The translations under genes were made by a program, and so were the position numbers. This document shows positions 56,321 through 64,000 of a stretch of 64,000 nt of DNA, piece by piece (the stretch's first letter is position 1; the number at the start of each line of letters is the position of its first letter). The stretch lies in NCBI RefSeq assembly GCF_003336755.1, contig NZ_QMDI01000006.1, positions 558,001-622,000 on the forward strand. Reading direction: 5' to 3'. The stretch is from Elioraea thermophila (ex Habib et al. 2022). GTDB lineage: Bacteria; Pseudomonadota; Alphaproteobacteria; Acetobacterales; Acetobacteraceae. Below the pieces are notes generated by a model. That model made no database searches. It had not been told where the DNA came from and saw only the letters and a list, made by a program, of their open reading frames with translations.

Positions 56321-57091
56321 TCACGGCGAGGCGGCGGCGGCGAGCATGCTCGCAGCGGAGGCGAACTCGGTGAAGGCCTCGCCATCGAGTTCGGGCGCGA
56401 CGAGACGCCGCGCCTCGGCCATCCGTCCCTGCATGGCCGCGATCAGGCCTTGCGTGTGCCTTACGCGAACGTCCGTGCGGGCGGCGGTGCCGAGCTCCTC
56501 GAACAGGCGCTCCGCCTCGGCGGCGTTGCCGGCCAGCGCGAGGGAGAGGGCAAGATTGTTCCGCGCCGCAACCTGAGATGGTGCGACCTGAAGCGCGCGC
56601 CGGTAAAAACCCTGTGCCCGCGCGTGGTTGCCCCCGAGGTCGGCGGCGACACCGAGCCCGTTCAGCGCCTCGGCATCCTGCGGATCGGCCTCCGCCGCAC
56701 GCCGAAATGCGGCCTCGGCCTCGGCCACGGCCCCCTCGCGCAGGTGCAGGCGCCCGAGCGCCTTCAGCACGGCGCGATCACCGGGGCGGCGTGCCAGCAC
56801 GCCCTGCAACACACCGATGGCCTCGCCGGTTGCGCCGCGCTCGGCCAGCGCCTGGGCGAAGCGGAGTTGGGTCTCGACATGGTCCGGCGCCGCCGCAGCG
56901 GCGTTGCGGTAGATCGACAGTGCGACGTCGTGGTTGCCGTGCGACTCGGCGATCGCAGCAAGACGCAGGCGCTCTGCCACCGAGAGGGCGCGCGGATCCG
57001 GCCGGTCGGTTCGCGCGCATGCGGCAAGAACGATCGGCGCGACGATCCAGAGGATGCAGAGGCGAGAGAGCGGAGTTCCGGACATCGTCAT
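56321..57091 (-). CDS. tadD: Tad pilus assembly lipoprotein TadD (TPR)
   Basis: A 256-residue lipoprotein: MTMSGTPLSRLCILWIVAPIVLAAC, with lipobox VLAAC, followed by five or six tetratricopeptide repeats (e.g. VALSIYRNAAAAAPDHVETQLRFAQALAERG, AEAAFRRAAEADPQDAEALNGLGVAADLGGNHARAQGFYRRAL). TadD is the pilotin-like TPR protein for the CpaC/RcpA secretin. The ATG overlaps the tadC stop (ATGA). It is the last gene of the operon in this window. Confidence 0.85.
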   Translation of the reverse strand: MTMSGTPLSRLCILWIVAPIVLAACARTDRPDPRALSVAERLRLAAIAESHGNHDVALSIYRNAAAAAPDHVETQLRFAQALAERGATGEAIGVLQGVLARRPGDRAVLKALGRLHLREGAVAEAEAAFRRAAEADPQDAEALNGLGVAADLGGNHARAQGFYRRALQVAPSQVAARNNLALSLALAGNAAEAERLFEELGTAARTDVRVRHTQGLIAAMQGRMAEARRLVAPELDGEAFTEFASAASMLAAAASP

Positions 57092-58053
57092 GACCCCATT
57101 CGGCCGAGCGTGCCGATCAGCTGGACGAAGGATGGCCCCGCGAGCAGCACGATCAGGCACGGCAGGATGAACATCGTCAGCGGCAGCACCAGGAGCGCAG
57201 GCAGCCGTGCCGCCCGCTCCTCGAACGCAGTGAGCCGTTCGTGCCGCATCTCCGCGGCGAGCGTACGCAGCGCCTGCCCGAGCGGCGTGCCGTATTGCAG
57301 CGTCTGCGCCAGCGTGGTGCCGAGTCGTCTCAGTCCATCGACACCAGTGCGTTCGCCGAGATTGAGCAGCGCCTGGCGACGATCGGACAGAAGGCGAAGC
57401 TCGCTCGCAAGCGTCGAGAATTCGGCAGCGATCGCGCCATTGGACGGCGCCATTTCGACCGCCACGCGGTCGACCATGCTCTCGAGCCCGAGCCCGGCCT
57501 CGGAGCAGATCACCATCAGATCGAGCGTGTCGGCGAGGCCGGTCTGGAGCTGCTTGACGTAGCGCCGGTGCAAATGGCTCAGCACCATGTTGGGACCGAG
57601 GATGGCGGCCGCGATGGCGAGGCTGAGCAACAGGATCTGGTGCATGCCGTCGGTTCCGCGCCACACCGTGACGGCGTAGGCGGCAGCGGGCAAAGCCAGC
57701 AGGAGCACGACTTTCAGCCCGAGCACGACGGGAACGACGGTCTGCGGCCTGTAACCGGCCGCGGCCACGGCGCGCTCGAGATCACGCCGGTCCTTTTCCG
57801 AAATGAGCGCGGTGCCCGAAATGGCCTCCCCGATCGCCCGCAGAACGCCGCTCGCCGTGAGTGCGGGCTTGCGACGGGCCGCGACCGCAGGTCCAGCCCG
57901 GCCGAGCGACGCGATCCGCCCGGCGAGCCTGCGCTCCGTCTCCGCCCGCTCGGCGAGCCAGGCCGCCAGCACAACCAAGATAACGACGGCGAGGGCCAGT
58001 GCCGCGAGACGCGCCACTTGCGCCGGATCGCTCACGTCAACCTCCGCCGTCAT
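57088..58053 (-). CDS. tadC: Tad pilus inner-membrane platform protein TadC
   Basis: A 321-residue T2SS-F domain protein: segments at about 18-40, 100-130, 265-290 and 295-315, and the cytosolic F domain QTGLADTLDLMVICSEAGLGLESMVDRVAVEMAPSNGAIAAEFSTLASELRLLSDRRQALLNLGERTGVDGLRRLGTTLAQTLQYGTPLGQALRTLAAEMR, the characteristic TadC stretch. It forms the platform with TadB and overlaps it by 4 nt. Confidence 0.93.
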   Translation of the reverse strand: MTAEVDVSDPAQVARLAALALAVVILVVLAAWLAERAETERRLAGRIASLGRAGPAVAARRKPALTASGVLRAIGEAISGTALISEKDRRDLERAVAAAGYRPQTVVPVVLGLKVVLLLALPAAAYAVTVWRGTDGMHQILLLSLAIAAAILGPNMVLSHLHRRYVKQLQTGLADTLDLMVICSEAGLGLESMVDRVAVEMAPSNGAIAAEFSTLASELRLLSDRRQALLNLGERTGVDGLRRLGTTLAQTLQYGTPLGQALRTLAAEMRHERLTAFEERAARLPALLVLPLTMFILPCLIVLLAGPSFVQLIGTLGRMGS

Positions 58054-59015
58054 GTCACCGCAAGGCTCCGGCGGATCATCATCCGCATCGTCAGGATACC
58101 GAGGCCGAGCAGGGTGAAGGCGATGGCGGCAACCGTGGGGCCCTTTTCGTTCTCGACATAGAAACGCAGGTAGTCGGGGTTCAGCACCGCGAGGGCGGCC
58201 AGCGCGACGAAGGGGATGGCGGTGAGAATCATCGCCGAGGCGCGGGCCTGACCGGCGAGGGCCCGCCCTCGCGCTGCCGTCTGCACGCGCTTGCGCACGA
58301 CATCCGCGAGGTTCTCCAGCGTCTCCGTCAGGCTACCGCCGGTCTGCTGCTGCAGGGTGATGGTGACGGCGAAGAACCCATACTCGCGCAGTCCGGTGCG
58401 CTTGTGCAGGTTGAGCAGGCTCGTCTCCAGTGCGACACCGATCGCCTGTTCCGCCGCGACCTGGCCGAACTCGCGTCGGGTGGGCTCCGGGCTTTCGCGG
58501 GCGATGGCGCGGATCGCCTCGTTCACCGGAATGCCGGCCTTCAGCGAGCGCACGATCATGCTCATCGCGTCCGGCAGCTGGGTCAGCAGCTTCTCGCGGT
58601 AGCTGGTCCGCCCGAAGGTGAAGGCAAGGCGGGCGACGAGCATCGTCGCCGCGACGCCCGCCGGCACAGTAAGCGCCGTTCCCATCATCGCGGCGGCGAG
58701 CAGCGCCGCGCCAAGGCCGACCACTGCGGCGAGGCCGAGGACCACCGGCCAGGGCGCCGGGTGCTGCTCCGGCCGCGCGGGATCGAGCGCGATGAGTGCC
58801 GTCAGCTTCTGCAAGGTCGACGTCCGGTCGCGACCGACCAGGACAAGGCTCTGCTGTCTCGGCTCGACCGCCGGGTGCGACGGCTGCCGCCGGGCCGTGC
58901 CGAGACGCGCTTCCATCCGCCGTCGGCGGTTGTGCTCCCACAGCAACAGAGCGGCCGCGACGATCATCGTGATGGCGGCAACGGCAGCGAGTGTCGCAGG
59001 CGAAAAGGAGAGCAC
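58050..59015 (-). CDS. tadB: Tad pilus inner-membrane platform protein TadB
   Basis: A 321-residue T2SS-F domain protein with an N-terminal membrane segment (ATLAAVAAITMIVAAALLLW), a charged linker, and the F domain LLTQLPDAMSMIVRSLKAGIPVNEAIRAIARESPEPTRREFGQVAAEQAIGVALETSLLNLHKRTGLREYGFFAVTITLQQQTGGSLTETLENLADVVRKR, the TadB signature. Start is GTG, 9 nt after the tadA stop. It is coupled to tadC by an ATGA overlap. Confidence 0.93.
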   Translation of the reverse strand: MLSFSPATLAAVAAITMIVAAALLLWEHNRRRRMEARLGTARRQPSHPAVEPRQQSLVLVGRDRTSTLQKLTALIALDPARPEQHPAPWPVVLGLAAVVGLGAALLAAAMMGTALTVPAGVAATMLVARLAFTFGRTSYREKLLTQLPDAMSMIVRSLKAGIPVNEAIRAIARESPEPTRREFGQVAAEQAIGVALETSLLNLHKRTGLREYGFFAVTITLQQQTGGSLTETLENLADVVRKRVQTAARGRALAGQARASAMILTAIPFVALAALAVLNPDYLRFYVENEKGPTVAAIAFTLLGLGILTMRMMIRRSLAVT

Positions 59016-59024
59016 AGCGACGCC

Positions 59025-60419
59025 TCAGATCGCCTCGATCGCCGCCATCCAGGCACGATCGAGCCCGAAATATTCGAGCCGCGCGATGAAACCGGGGCGG
59101 ATCGGGGTGGCACGATAGCGGCCGCGGATCTTGCCCCGCCCATCCTCGCCTTCGTATTGGAAGGTCACCAGATCATTCATCGTCACGACGTCGCCTTCCA
59201 GGCCGCGCACTTCGGCGATCTGGATCACGCGCCGCGTGCCGTCGCGCATCCGTTCGATCTGCACGATCAGGTCGACGGCGGAGGCGACCTGGGTGCGGAT
59301 CGCCTTCACCGGCAGCCCGAAATTGCCCATCTGCACCATGTTCTCGAGCCGGATGAGGGCGTCGCGGGCGCTGTTGGCGTGCAGGGTGCCGAGCGAGCCG
59401 TCGTGGCCCGTGTTCATCGCCTGCAGGAGATCGAACGCTTCGGGACCGCGCACCTCGCCGAGGATGATGCGATCGGGGCGCATCCGCAGCGCGTTGCGCA
59501 CGAGGTCGCGTTGGGTGATCTCACCCTTGCCTTCCAGATTGGCAGGCCGCGTCTCGAGCCGAACCACGTGCGGCTGCTGCAGCTGGAGTTCCGCCGCATC
59601 CTCGATGGTGACGATCCGCTCCCCGTGATCGATCATCCGGCTCATCGCGTTGAGGAGCGTGGTCTTGCCCGACCCGGTGCCGCCCGAAATGAGGACGTTC
59701 AGGCGGCAGCGGGCGGCAATCTCCAGCAGTTTGGCGACGTTCTCCGTCAGCGACCCGAGCTCCACCATGCGGGCGAAGTCGATGCGCTTGCGGGCGAACT
59801 TGCGGATGGAGATGCAGGCGCCGTCGAGGGCGAGCGGGGGGAGGACGATGTTGACGCGCGAGCCGTCGGCGAGCCGCGCATCGACCATCGGCGAGGATTC
59901 GTCGACCCGGCGACCGACCGCCGCGGCGATCTTCTGCGCCACGGCGATCGCGTGCTGGTCGTCGCGGAAGCGTACCGCGCTCTTCTCCAGCTTGCCGCCG
60001 ATCTCGACGTAGATGTTGTTCGGACCATTCACCATGATGTCGGTGATCCGCTCGTCCGCAAGCAGCGGCTCGAGCGGCCCAAGGCCGACCATGTCGTGCG
60101 CGATGTCGCGCGCAAGGGCGGACTGCTCGCGCGCCGAGAGCTCGATGCGGTGTTTGTCGGCGAGCTGGTGAATCAGGCGCTCGATCTCCTCCCGCAGGCG
60201 CTCCGGGGGAAGCTCCGCGGCGACGGTGGGGTCGACCTGCTCGATGACCAGCGACCACAGGCGTTCCCGCGGCGAGGCGGGCCCCGCGTTCGCACCGCCA
60301 GTGCGGGAGGCGAAGACGGATGAAGGGGGCGCAGCGAGCCGCGGAGGGGGGACCACCGCGGCGGCAGATGGAGCGGGCTCGCCCGCCAGACGCTCGAGCC
60401 GGCGTCCGAACCCGCTCAT
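59025..60419 (-). CDS. tadA: Tad pilus assembly ATPase TadA/CpaF
   Basis: A 464-residue VirB11/GspE-type ATPase energising pilus assembly. N-terminal domain with [18 protein letters not shown], then [27 protein letters not shown], Walker [21 protein letters not shown], the Asp box [23 protein letters not shown], Walker [49 protein letters not shown] with the His box. ATG was chosen at the overlap with the tadZ stop (ATGA); a start seven codons earlier is possible. Confidence 0.95.
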   Translation of the reverse strand: MSGFGRRLERLAGEPAPSAAAVVPPPRLAAPPSSVFASRTGGANAGPASPRERLWSLVIEQVDPTVAAELPPERLREEIERLIHQLADKHRIELSAREQSALARDIAHDMVGLGPLEPLLADERITDIMVNGPNNIYVEIGGKLEKSAVRFRDDQHAIAVAQKIAAAVGRRVDESSPMVDARLADGSRVNIVLPPLALDGACISIRKFARKRIDFARMVELGSLTENVAKLLEIAARCRLNVLISGGTGSGKTTLLNAMSRMIDHGERIVTIEDAAELQLQQPHVVRLETRPANLEGKGEITQRDLVRNALRMRPDRIILGEVRGPEAFDLLQAMNTGHDGSLGTLHANSARDALIRLENMVQMGNFGLPVKAIRTQVASAVDLIVQIERMRDGTRRVIQIAEVRGLEGDVVTMNDLVTFQYEGEDGRGKIRGRYRATPIRPGFIARLEYFGLDRAWMAAIEAI

Positions 60420-61660
60420 CGCCCGAGAAGCCTCCGCCACAGGCTGGTCGGCTTCGCGACGCGCGCGCCCGAAACCTCACGGGTCAGGGCAAGCATCGCC
60501 TGACGGAACGGCTTGCTGCGGGCGCACGCCGGAACGCCCAAGTTGAGGGCGGCGAGGACGGCCTTGTCGGTCTCCGGCAGGCGGATGTCGATCCTTCCGC
60601 CGAGCCCCTTTTCCACCATCTCGAGGGGTAGCCCCCCGCGAATACCGAAGCGGTTGAGCACCGTCAGCGCGCGGTCATTGCCGGCAAGAGCGGTCAACAT
60701 GGCGCGCAGGCGGGCGGTGTCGCGCACCGCGACGATGTCGGGTGTCAGCACCAGCAGCCGCGTCTGCGCCATCGGATAGACGGCGAGCAGCGCGGGATCA
60801 GCCGTTGTCGGCATGTCAACCACGATCCAGTTGAACCTCTTGCGCAGCAGGCTCATCAGCCGCGCCACGCCGGTCGCCGTCGGGCGCGGGGCTTCCTCGA
60901 ACGGTTCCTCGGCGGCGATCAGGCGAAGCCGATCGGACACCGCCACCGCGGAGCGGTCGAGGAAGAGCGCATCGACACGGTCGGGCTGCTCGAGGGCGAC
61001 ACGCAGCCCTGCCGACGGTTTGACGCCCAACAGCATGGCGGCTGCGCCAGTCTGCAGGTTGAGGTCGACGAGCGCGACGTAGCCCCGGGTGTGCTCCGCC
61101 AGCAGGACGGCGAGATTGGCGGCAACCGTCGTGGTGCCCACACCGCCATGCGCGCCGACCACCCCCACGACGCGGCCGCCGATGATCTCGTGCGGGAACG
61201 CTGCACGGCCCTGCACGACAGGCAGGAAGAGGCGAACGACTGCGTCGCGTGTGAGAGGCTTTTCGAGATACTCCACCACGCCAAGGCCGCGGGTGATCTC
61301 GCGGTAAAAGTCCAAATCGGTCTGCTCGCCGATGACCAGAACCTTCACGTCCGGCTCGCAGACATTGGCGAGCTCATCGAGCGCCTCGATGGGATTGTCG
61401 ACACCACTGACGTCGACGATCAGCACTTGGGGGGTCGGTTTGCGCGCGAGATCGCGGATCGCGTAGGCGATGCCGCCACGCAGGATGGCGAGCCCTTCGC
61501 CGAGATCCGACAAAGCCGCACGCAGAGTGCCTTCCGAGTCGGCGTCCGCGACATAGGCGACGAGAAGCGGACGGGAGAGGGCGAAGCCCGGGCCCTCTGC
61601 CGCCTCGGTCGTCTCATCGAGCAGAGCGTTACCGTCCACTGCGCCCTCCGGCAGAGGCAC
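60416..61660 (-). CDS. cpaE: Tad pilus localisation ATPase TadZ/CpaE
   Basis: A 414-residue protein with an N-terminal receiver-like domain (about 20-145, LIVDVSGVDNP, VKVLVIGEQTDLDFYREI) and a C-terminal MinD/ParA-like ATPase with the atypical P-loop VVGVVGAHGGVGTTTVAANLAVLL, in which the lysines of KGGxGKT are replaced, as in CpaE/TadZ; switch I-like VALVDLNLQTGAAAMLLGVK and IVVDMPTTADPA follow. It directs the pilus machine to the cell pole. GTG start; its first codons overlap the end of the CpaD-like gene by 32 nt. Confidence 0.9.
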   Translation of the reverse strand: MPLPEGAVDGNALLDETTEAAEGPGFALSRPLLVAYVADADSEGTLRAALSDLGEGLAILRGGIAYAIRDLARKPTPQVLIVDVSGVDNPIEALDELANVCEPDVKVLVIGEQTDLDFYREITRGLGVVEYLEKPLTRDAVVRLFLPVVQGRAAFPHEIIGGRVVGVVGAHGGVGTTTVAANLAVLLAEHTRGYVALVDLNLQTGAAAMLLGVKPSAGLRVALEQPDRVDALFLDRSAVAVSDRLRLIAAEEPFEEAPRPTATGVARLMSLLRKRFNWIVVDMPTTADPALLAVYPMAQTRLLVLTPDIVAVRDTARLRAMLTALAGNDRALTVLNRFGIRGGLPLEMVEKGLGGRIDIRLPETDKAVLAALNLGVPACARSKPFRQAMLALTREVSGARVAKPTSLWRRLLGR

Positions 61661-61919
61661 CGACCGGTGAAGTGCGAACCTCCGGTAGCGGTTTCAGCGC
61701 GTCATCCTCCAGACGCTGGATGGCATCCGCCGCCTGACGCGACCTCCCGCGATCATCCCCCACCCCGCGGTCGAGATGAGCAGGATTGGCGATCATGGCG
61801 CGCAGATTGGCGTCGTTGACGTGGCGTGCGCGCCAGGTTCCTTCCCGCTGAAACGGATCGATCGCGGCGGTACAGCCCGCGAGAGCGAGGAGGAGCAGGA
61901 TGGCGGCGGCGGGCGGCAT
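61629..61919 (-). CDS. Short CpaD-like lipoprotein of the Tad operon
   Basis: A 96-residue lipoprotein with signal MPPAAAILLLLALAGCTAAI (lipobox ALAGC), then WRARHVNDANLRAMIANPAHLDRG, the CpaD-like N-L-x-x-M/Q-x-x-N/D-P-x-x-L motif, and a charged tail LKPLPEVRTSPVGA. True CpaD proteins are about 200-240 residues; here only the C-terminal motif domain with a signal remains. It lies between cpaC and cpaE, exactly where cpaD belongs. It probably assists the CpaC secretin at the outer membrane. Confidence 0.7.
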   Translation of the reverse strand: MPPAAAILLLLALAGCTAAIDPFQREGTWRARHVNDANLRAMIANPAHLDRGVGDDRGRSRQAADAIQRLEDDALKPLPEVRTSPVGASAGGRSGR

Positions 61920-61924
61920 GGCGA

Positions 61925-63316
61925 TCAGTCCAGGATGAAGCCGGCACGGCCCGGCACGCGGCGCGGGGCACCGTCGCGCGAGACCTGGCGTAGCAGCAAG
62001 AGGCGTTCGATGTCGTTCGCTGGCCTCAGGCCATCCGTCGGCAGCGCGAGTGCCCGCGGTTCGGACACGGGGCGAACGATGTAGGGCGTGACGATGATGA
62101 CGAGTTCGCTCTCGTTGCGCCGAAAACGGTCAGACCGGAACAACGCACCAAGCACCGGCACCTCGCCGAGGAAGGGCAACCCGGAGGCGGCGATTCGAGC
62201 ACCGTCTTGGAACAGACCGGCGATGGCGAAGGACTGGCCGGAGCCGAGCTCGACCGTGGTTTCGGCGCGGCGGACGCGCAGCGCCGGCACACTCACGACA
62301 CCGCCGGCGAGCGGCAGGCTGATCGCCCCTTCCTCCGACAATTCGCTCACCTCGGGGCGGACGCGCAGGTTGATCCGATCGTCGCTCAACACCGTCGGCA
62401 CGAAGGCGAGCGAGACGCCGAACTGCTTGAACTCGATGGTGATGCGATCGAAGGAGGCGCCGACGGGAACGGGGAATTCGCCACCGGCGAGGAAGGAGGC
62501 GGTTTCGCCGGATTGCGCTGTGAGGTTGGGCTCGGCGAGGATGGTGATCAGCCGATCCTGCGCCAGGGCGTCGATCAGCGCATCGGCGGCGAAGGATGGC
62601 GAGGCAAGGCCCGCGCCAACGACGGGAGCGACCGAGCCGCCGAGGATCGTGTTGTTGAGGAGGCGGAACGTGAAACTTCCGCCTGGCCGCCCGACCACGT
62701 CCCACGAGATGCCGAGCTGGCGCGTCACCTCGCGGCTGATTTCGGCGACGCGGACGCGGAGGTTCACCTGCAACGGCCCCCGCGTCTTCAAGTCGTCGAT
62801 GACGCGGTCGTTCTCCGGCAGACCCGCGCGGACGATGGTCAGCACACGCTGGGCGTCGGCGGCGGTCGGCACTTCGCCGGCAACGATGACGCCGCCCGGC
62901 ACGCGACGCAGGCTGAGATTGGCGATGGCCGGCACGGCGGCACGGATCGCCGCCTCGACGGCCGGCAGCGCTCCGGGGGGCGCCCCACCACCACCGGGAC
63001 CAGCAGGGCGCTGGCTGCCAACAACCACCTCGTAGGTGGCGATCTCCCGTCCGTCCGCCGCGGCGGCGACGACCACCGTCCGGCCGCGGGCGACGCCGGA
63101 AACGAACAGGGTGGTGGGCGAGGCGGCCTGGACATTCGCGATACGCGGGTCGGCGGCGAACACCGTGCTTGCCGGCTGCGGCAGGGTCACGAGCTGGCCG
63201 CCGCCAACCTCGAGGGTGAGGGTGGCGCGCTGCTGCGCATGCGCGGGGGGCGCCGCGAGGGCCGTGCAGGCGAGGACGGAGAGGAGAACGAGGACGCGGG
63301 CCAGGCGGCGGATCAT
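61925..63316 (-). CDS. cpaC: Tad pilus outer-membrane secretin CpaC/RcpA
   Basis: A 463-residue secretin. Signal peptide RRLARVLVLLSVLACTALAAPPAHAQ, an STN/BON-like N-terminal part (GGGQLVTLPQPASTVFAADPRIANVQAASPTTLFVSGVARGRTVVVA), a BON-like segment with GGVIVAGEVPTAADAQRVLTIV, and the secretin core VNLRVRVAEISREVTRQLGISW, AEPNLTAQSGETASFLAGGEFPVPV, RVRPEVSELSEEGAI and the end PFLGEVPVLGALFRSDRFRRNESELVIIVTPYIVRPV. It is coupled to cpaB by overlap (ATGA). Confidence 0.94.
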   Translation of the reverse strand: MIRRLARVLVLLSVLACTALAAPPAHAQQRATLTLEVGGGQLVTLPQPASTVFAADPRIANVQAASPTTLFVSGVARGRTVVVAAAADGREIATYEVVVGSQRPAGPGGGGAPPGALPAVEAAIRAAVPAIANLSLRRVPGGVIVAGEVPTAADAQRVLTIVRAGLPENDRVIDDLKTRGPLQVNLRVRVAEISREVTRQLGISWDVVGRPGGSFTFRLLNNTILGGSVAPVVGAGLASPSFAADALIDALAQDRLITILAEPNLTAQSGETASFLAGGEFPVPVGASFDRITIEFKQFGVSLAFVPTVLSDDRINLRVRPEVSELSEEGAISLPLAGGVVSVPALRVRRAETTVELGSGQSFAIAGLFQDGARIAASGLPFLGEVPVLGALFRSDRFRRNESELVIIVTPYIVRPVSEPRALALPTDGLRPANDIERLLLLRQVSRDGAPRRVPGRAGFILD

Positions 63317-64000
63317 CGGAAGATCACCTCCTGCCGCTCGGTGCCGCGGATGATCTGCAGGCGTTGGCCGACCGGGCGATCCGTCGGGTCGGTCTGCGCC
63401 AGTGCGGGCGAGACGTCGCCGCCGAACACCGAACGGCGGGCTTCGCCGTTGGCGCGCTCCTCGTCGGCCATGGCGCGGATGGTGAGGGAGAGGCGGCCGA
63501 GCTGGCTCGCCACCGCCACCCGCTCCGCCTCCTCCGGCGTAACTTCCAAAGTAACGGTGCGGGCGATGCGGCCATCCGGCGACGGGGTGGCGCCCATGGC
63601 GCCTTGCGTCAGGTGCTGGTCGACGGCGATGACGCGAACATCCGTCAATACCGTTTCGCCGACGACACGGCGGGAAAGTTGCGCGACCGAATCGTCAAGC
63701 TTCTGGGTGAGGAGGAGATCAACCCGGTCGCCGGGCCAGATCAGGCCGGCCGCACCGGTGACGGCATCGACGCCGACGGTGATGGCGCGCCGGTTGGGTT
63801 GCAGCACGGCGGCGAGGAAGCCGCGGTCGCGCGGGCGGAGCACGTCATTCCCCGTCAGAACCTCGCCGGGGTCGAGCCAGCGGCGCACCAGCGCACCGCC
63901 GAGTTCGGCCCGCGCTTCGGGCGCGTCGCGCACCGCGCCTTCGGGGATGAGTTCGAGCGGGAGGTCGCGCGCGGCGAGATCCTCGTTGCGCAGGAGGAGG
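63313..64000 (-). CDS. cpaB: Tad pilus assembly protein CpaB/RcpC (5' partial)
   Basis: The C-terminal ~228 residues; the N-terminus with its membrane anchor lies beyond the right edge. The SAF domain gives AELGGALVRRWLDPGEVLTGNDVLRPRDRGFLAAVLQPNRRAITVGVDAVTGAAGLIWPGDRVDLLLTQKLDD, the CpaB hallmark, followed by the RcpC-like part VVGETVLTDVRVIAVDQHLTQGAMG, RTVTLEVTPEEAERVAVASQLGRLSLTIRAM. It precedes cpaC with a 4-nt overlap. Flp pilin and cpaA prepilin peptidase genes should lie beyond the window. Confidence 0.9.
   Translation of the reverse strand, partial: LLLRNEDLAARDLPLELIPEGAVRDAPEARAELGGALVRRWLDPGEVLTGNDVLRPRDRGFLAAVLQPNRRAITVGVDAVTGAAGLIWPGDRVDLLLTQKLDDSVAQLSRRVVGETVLTDVRVIAVDQHLTQGAMGATPSPDGRIARTVTLEVTPEEAERVAVASQLGRLSLTIRAMADEERANGEARRSVFGGDVSPALAQTDPTDRPVGQRLQIIRGTERQEVIFR

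Overview
This is a very GC-rich window from an alphaproteobacterium. The codon bias, the Tad pilus genes, the type I secretion genes and the urea, TRAP and Fe(III)-type transporters would fit an Acetobacteraceae/Roseomonas-like lineage, but there is no rRNA or marker gene to prove it. Most intact genes sit in long tightly packed minus-strand operons with ATGA or GTGA overlaps.

Region by region. 0-1.2 kb: the ends of a LivG/LivF-type ABC transporter. 1.2-5.8 kb: a phosphoribosyltransferase, a small protein, and an intact type I secretion pair (HlyD-like adaptor and PrtD-like ABC permease) with a small membrane-anchored protein upstream. 6.0-7.3 kb: a CobT-fold protein without the usual catalytic motifs, convergent with a cysteine-rich small protein. 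7.4-22.0 kb: one co-oriented nitrogen locus. It reads urtABCDE (urea import), ureDABCEFG plus a HupE/UreJ permease (urease), then URC1, URC4 and upp, the bacterial version of the URC pyrimidine-degradation route that releases urea. 22.3-26.5 kb: an Fe(III)-type ABC importer. 26.7-30.5 kb: wreckage of a second type I secretion system, a Mu-like prophage fragment and a broken PemK-like toxin. 30.7-41.2 kb: a surface-glycan region (glycosyltransferases, methyltransferase, rfbC, rfbD) in which most genes are broken, with an RTX-repeat protein and a 1.8 kb gene-less stretch. 41.7-44.1 kb: a broken flavin monooxygenase, a broken peptide-type binding protein and a broken 2-hydroxyacid-type dehydrogenase. 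44.1-50.7 kb: a LysR-controlled operon of an SDR, a split transketolase and a TRAP transporter. 51.0-52.3 kb: tRNA-Arg(CCT), an MBL hydrolase and a small membrane protein. 52.4-56.3 kb: four consecutive broken genes (DUF3141, HD-domain, adenylate cyclase, patatin). 56.3-64 kb: a Tad/Cpa pilus operon (cpaB, cpaC, CpaD-like, tadZ, tadA, tadB, tadC, tadD).

The most coherent system is the urea/pyrimidine nitrogen locus: uracil salvaged to UMP by Upp can be opened by the URC enzymes, the urea released can be hydrolysed by the urease, and external urea enters through Urt. A second theme is the sharp alternation between intact operons and islands of broken genes. The lesions are 1-nt indels, often in C or G runs, deletions, and in-frame TAA/TAG codons that repeatedly fall where homologues have tyrosine. 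Either real decay or local assembly error could explain the single-base changes, but the truncations and gene-gene junctions point to real deletion.
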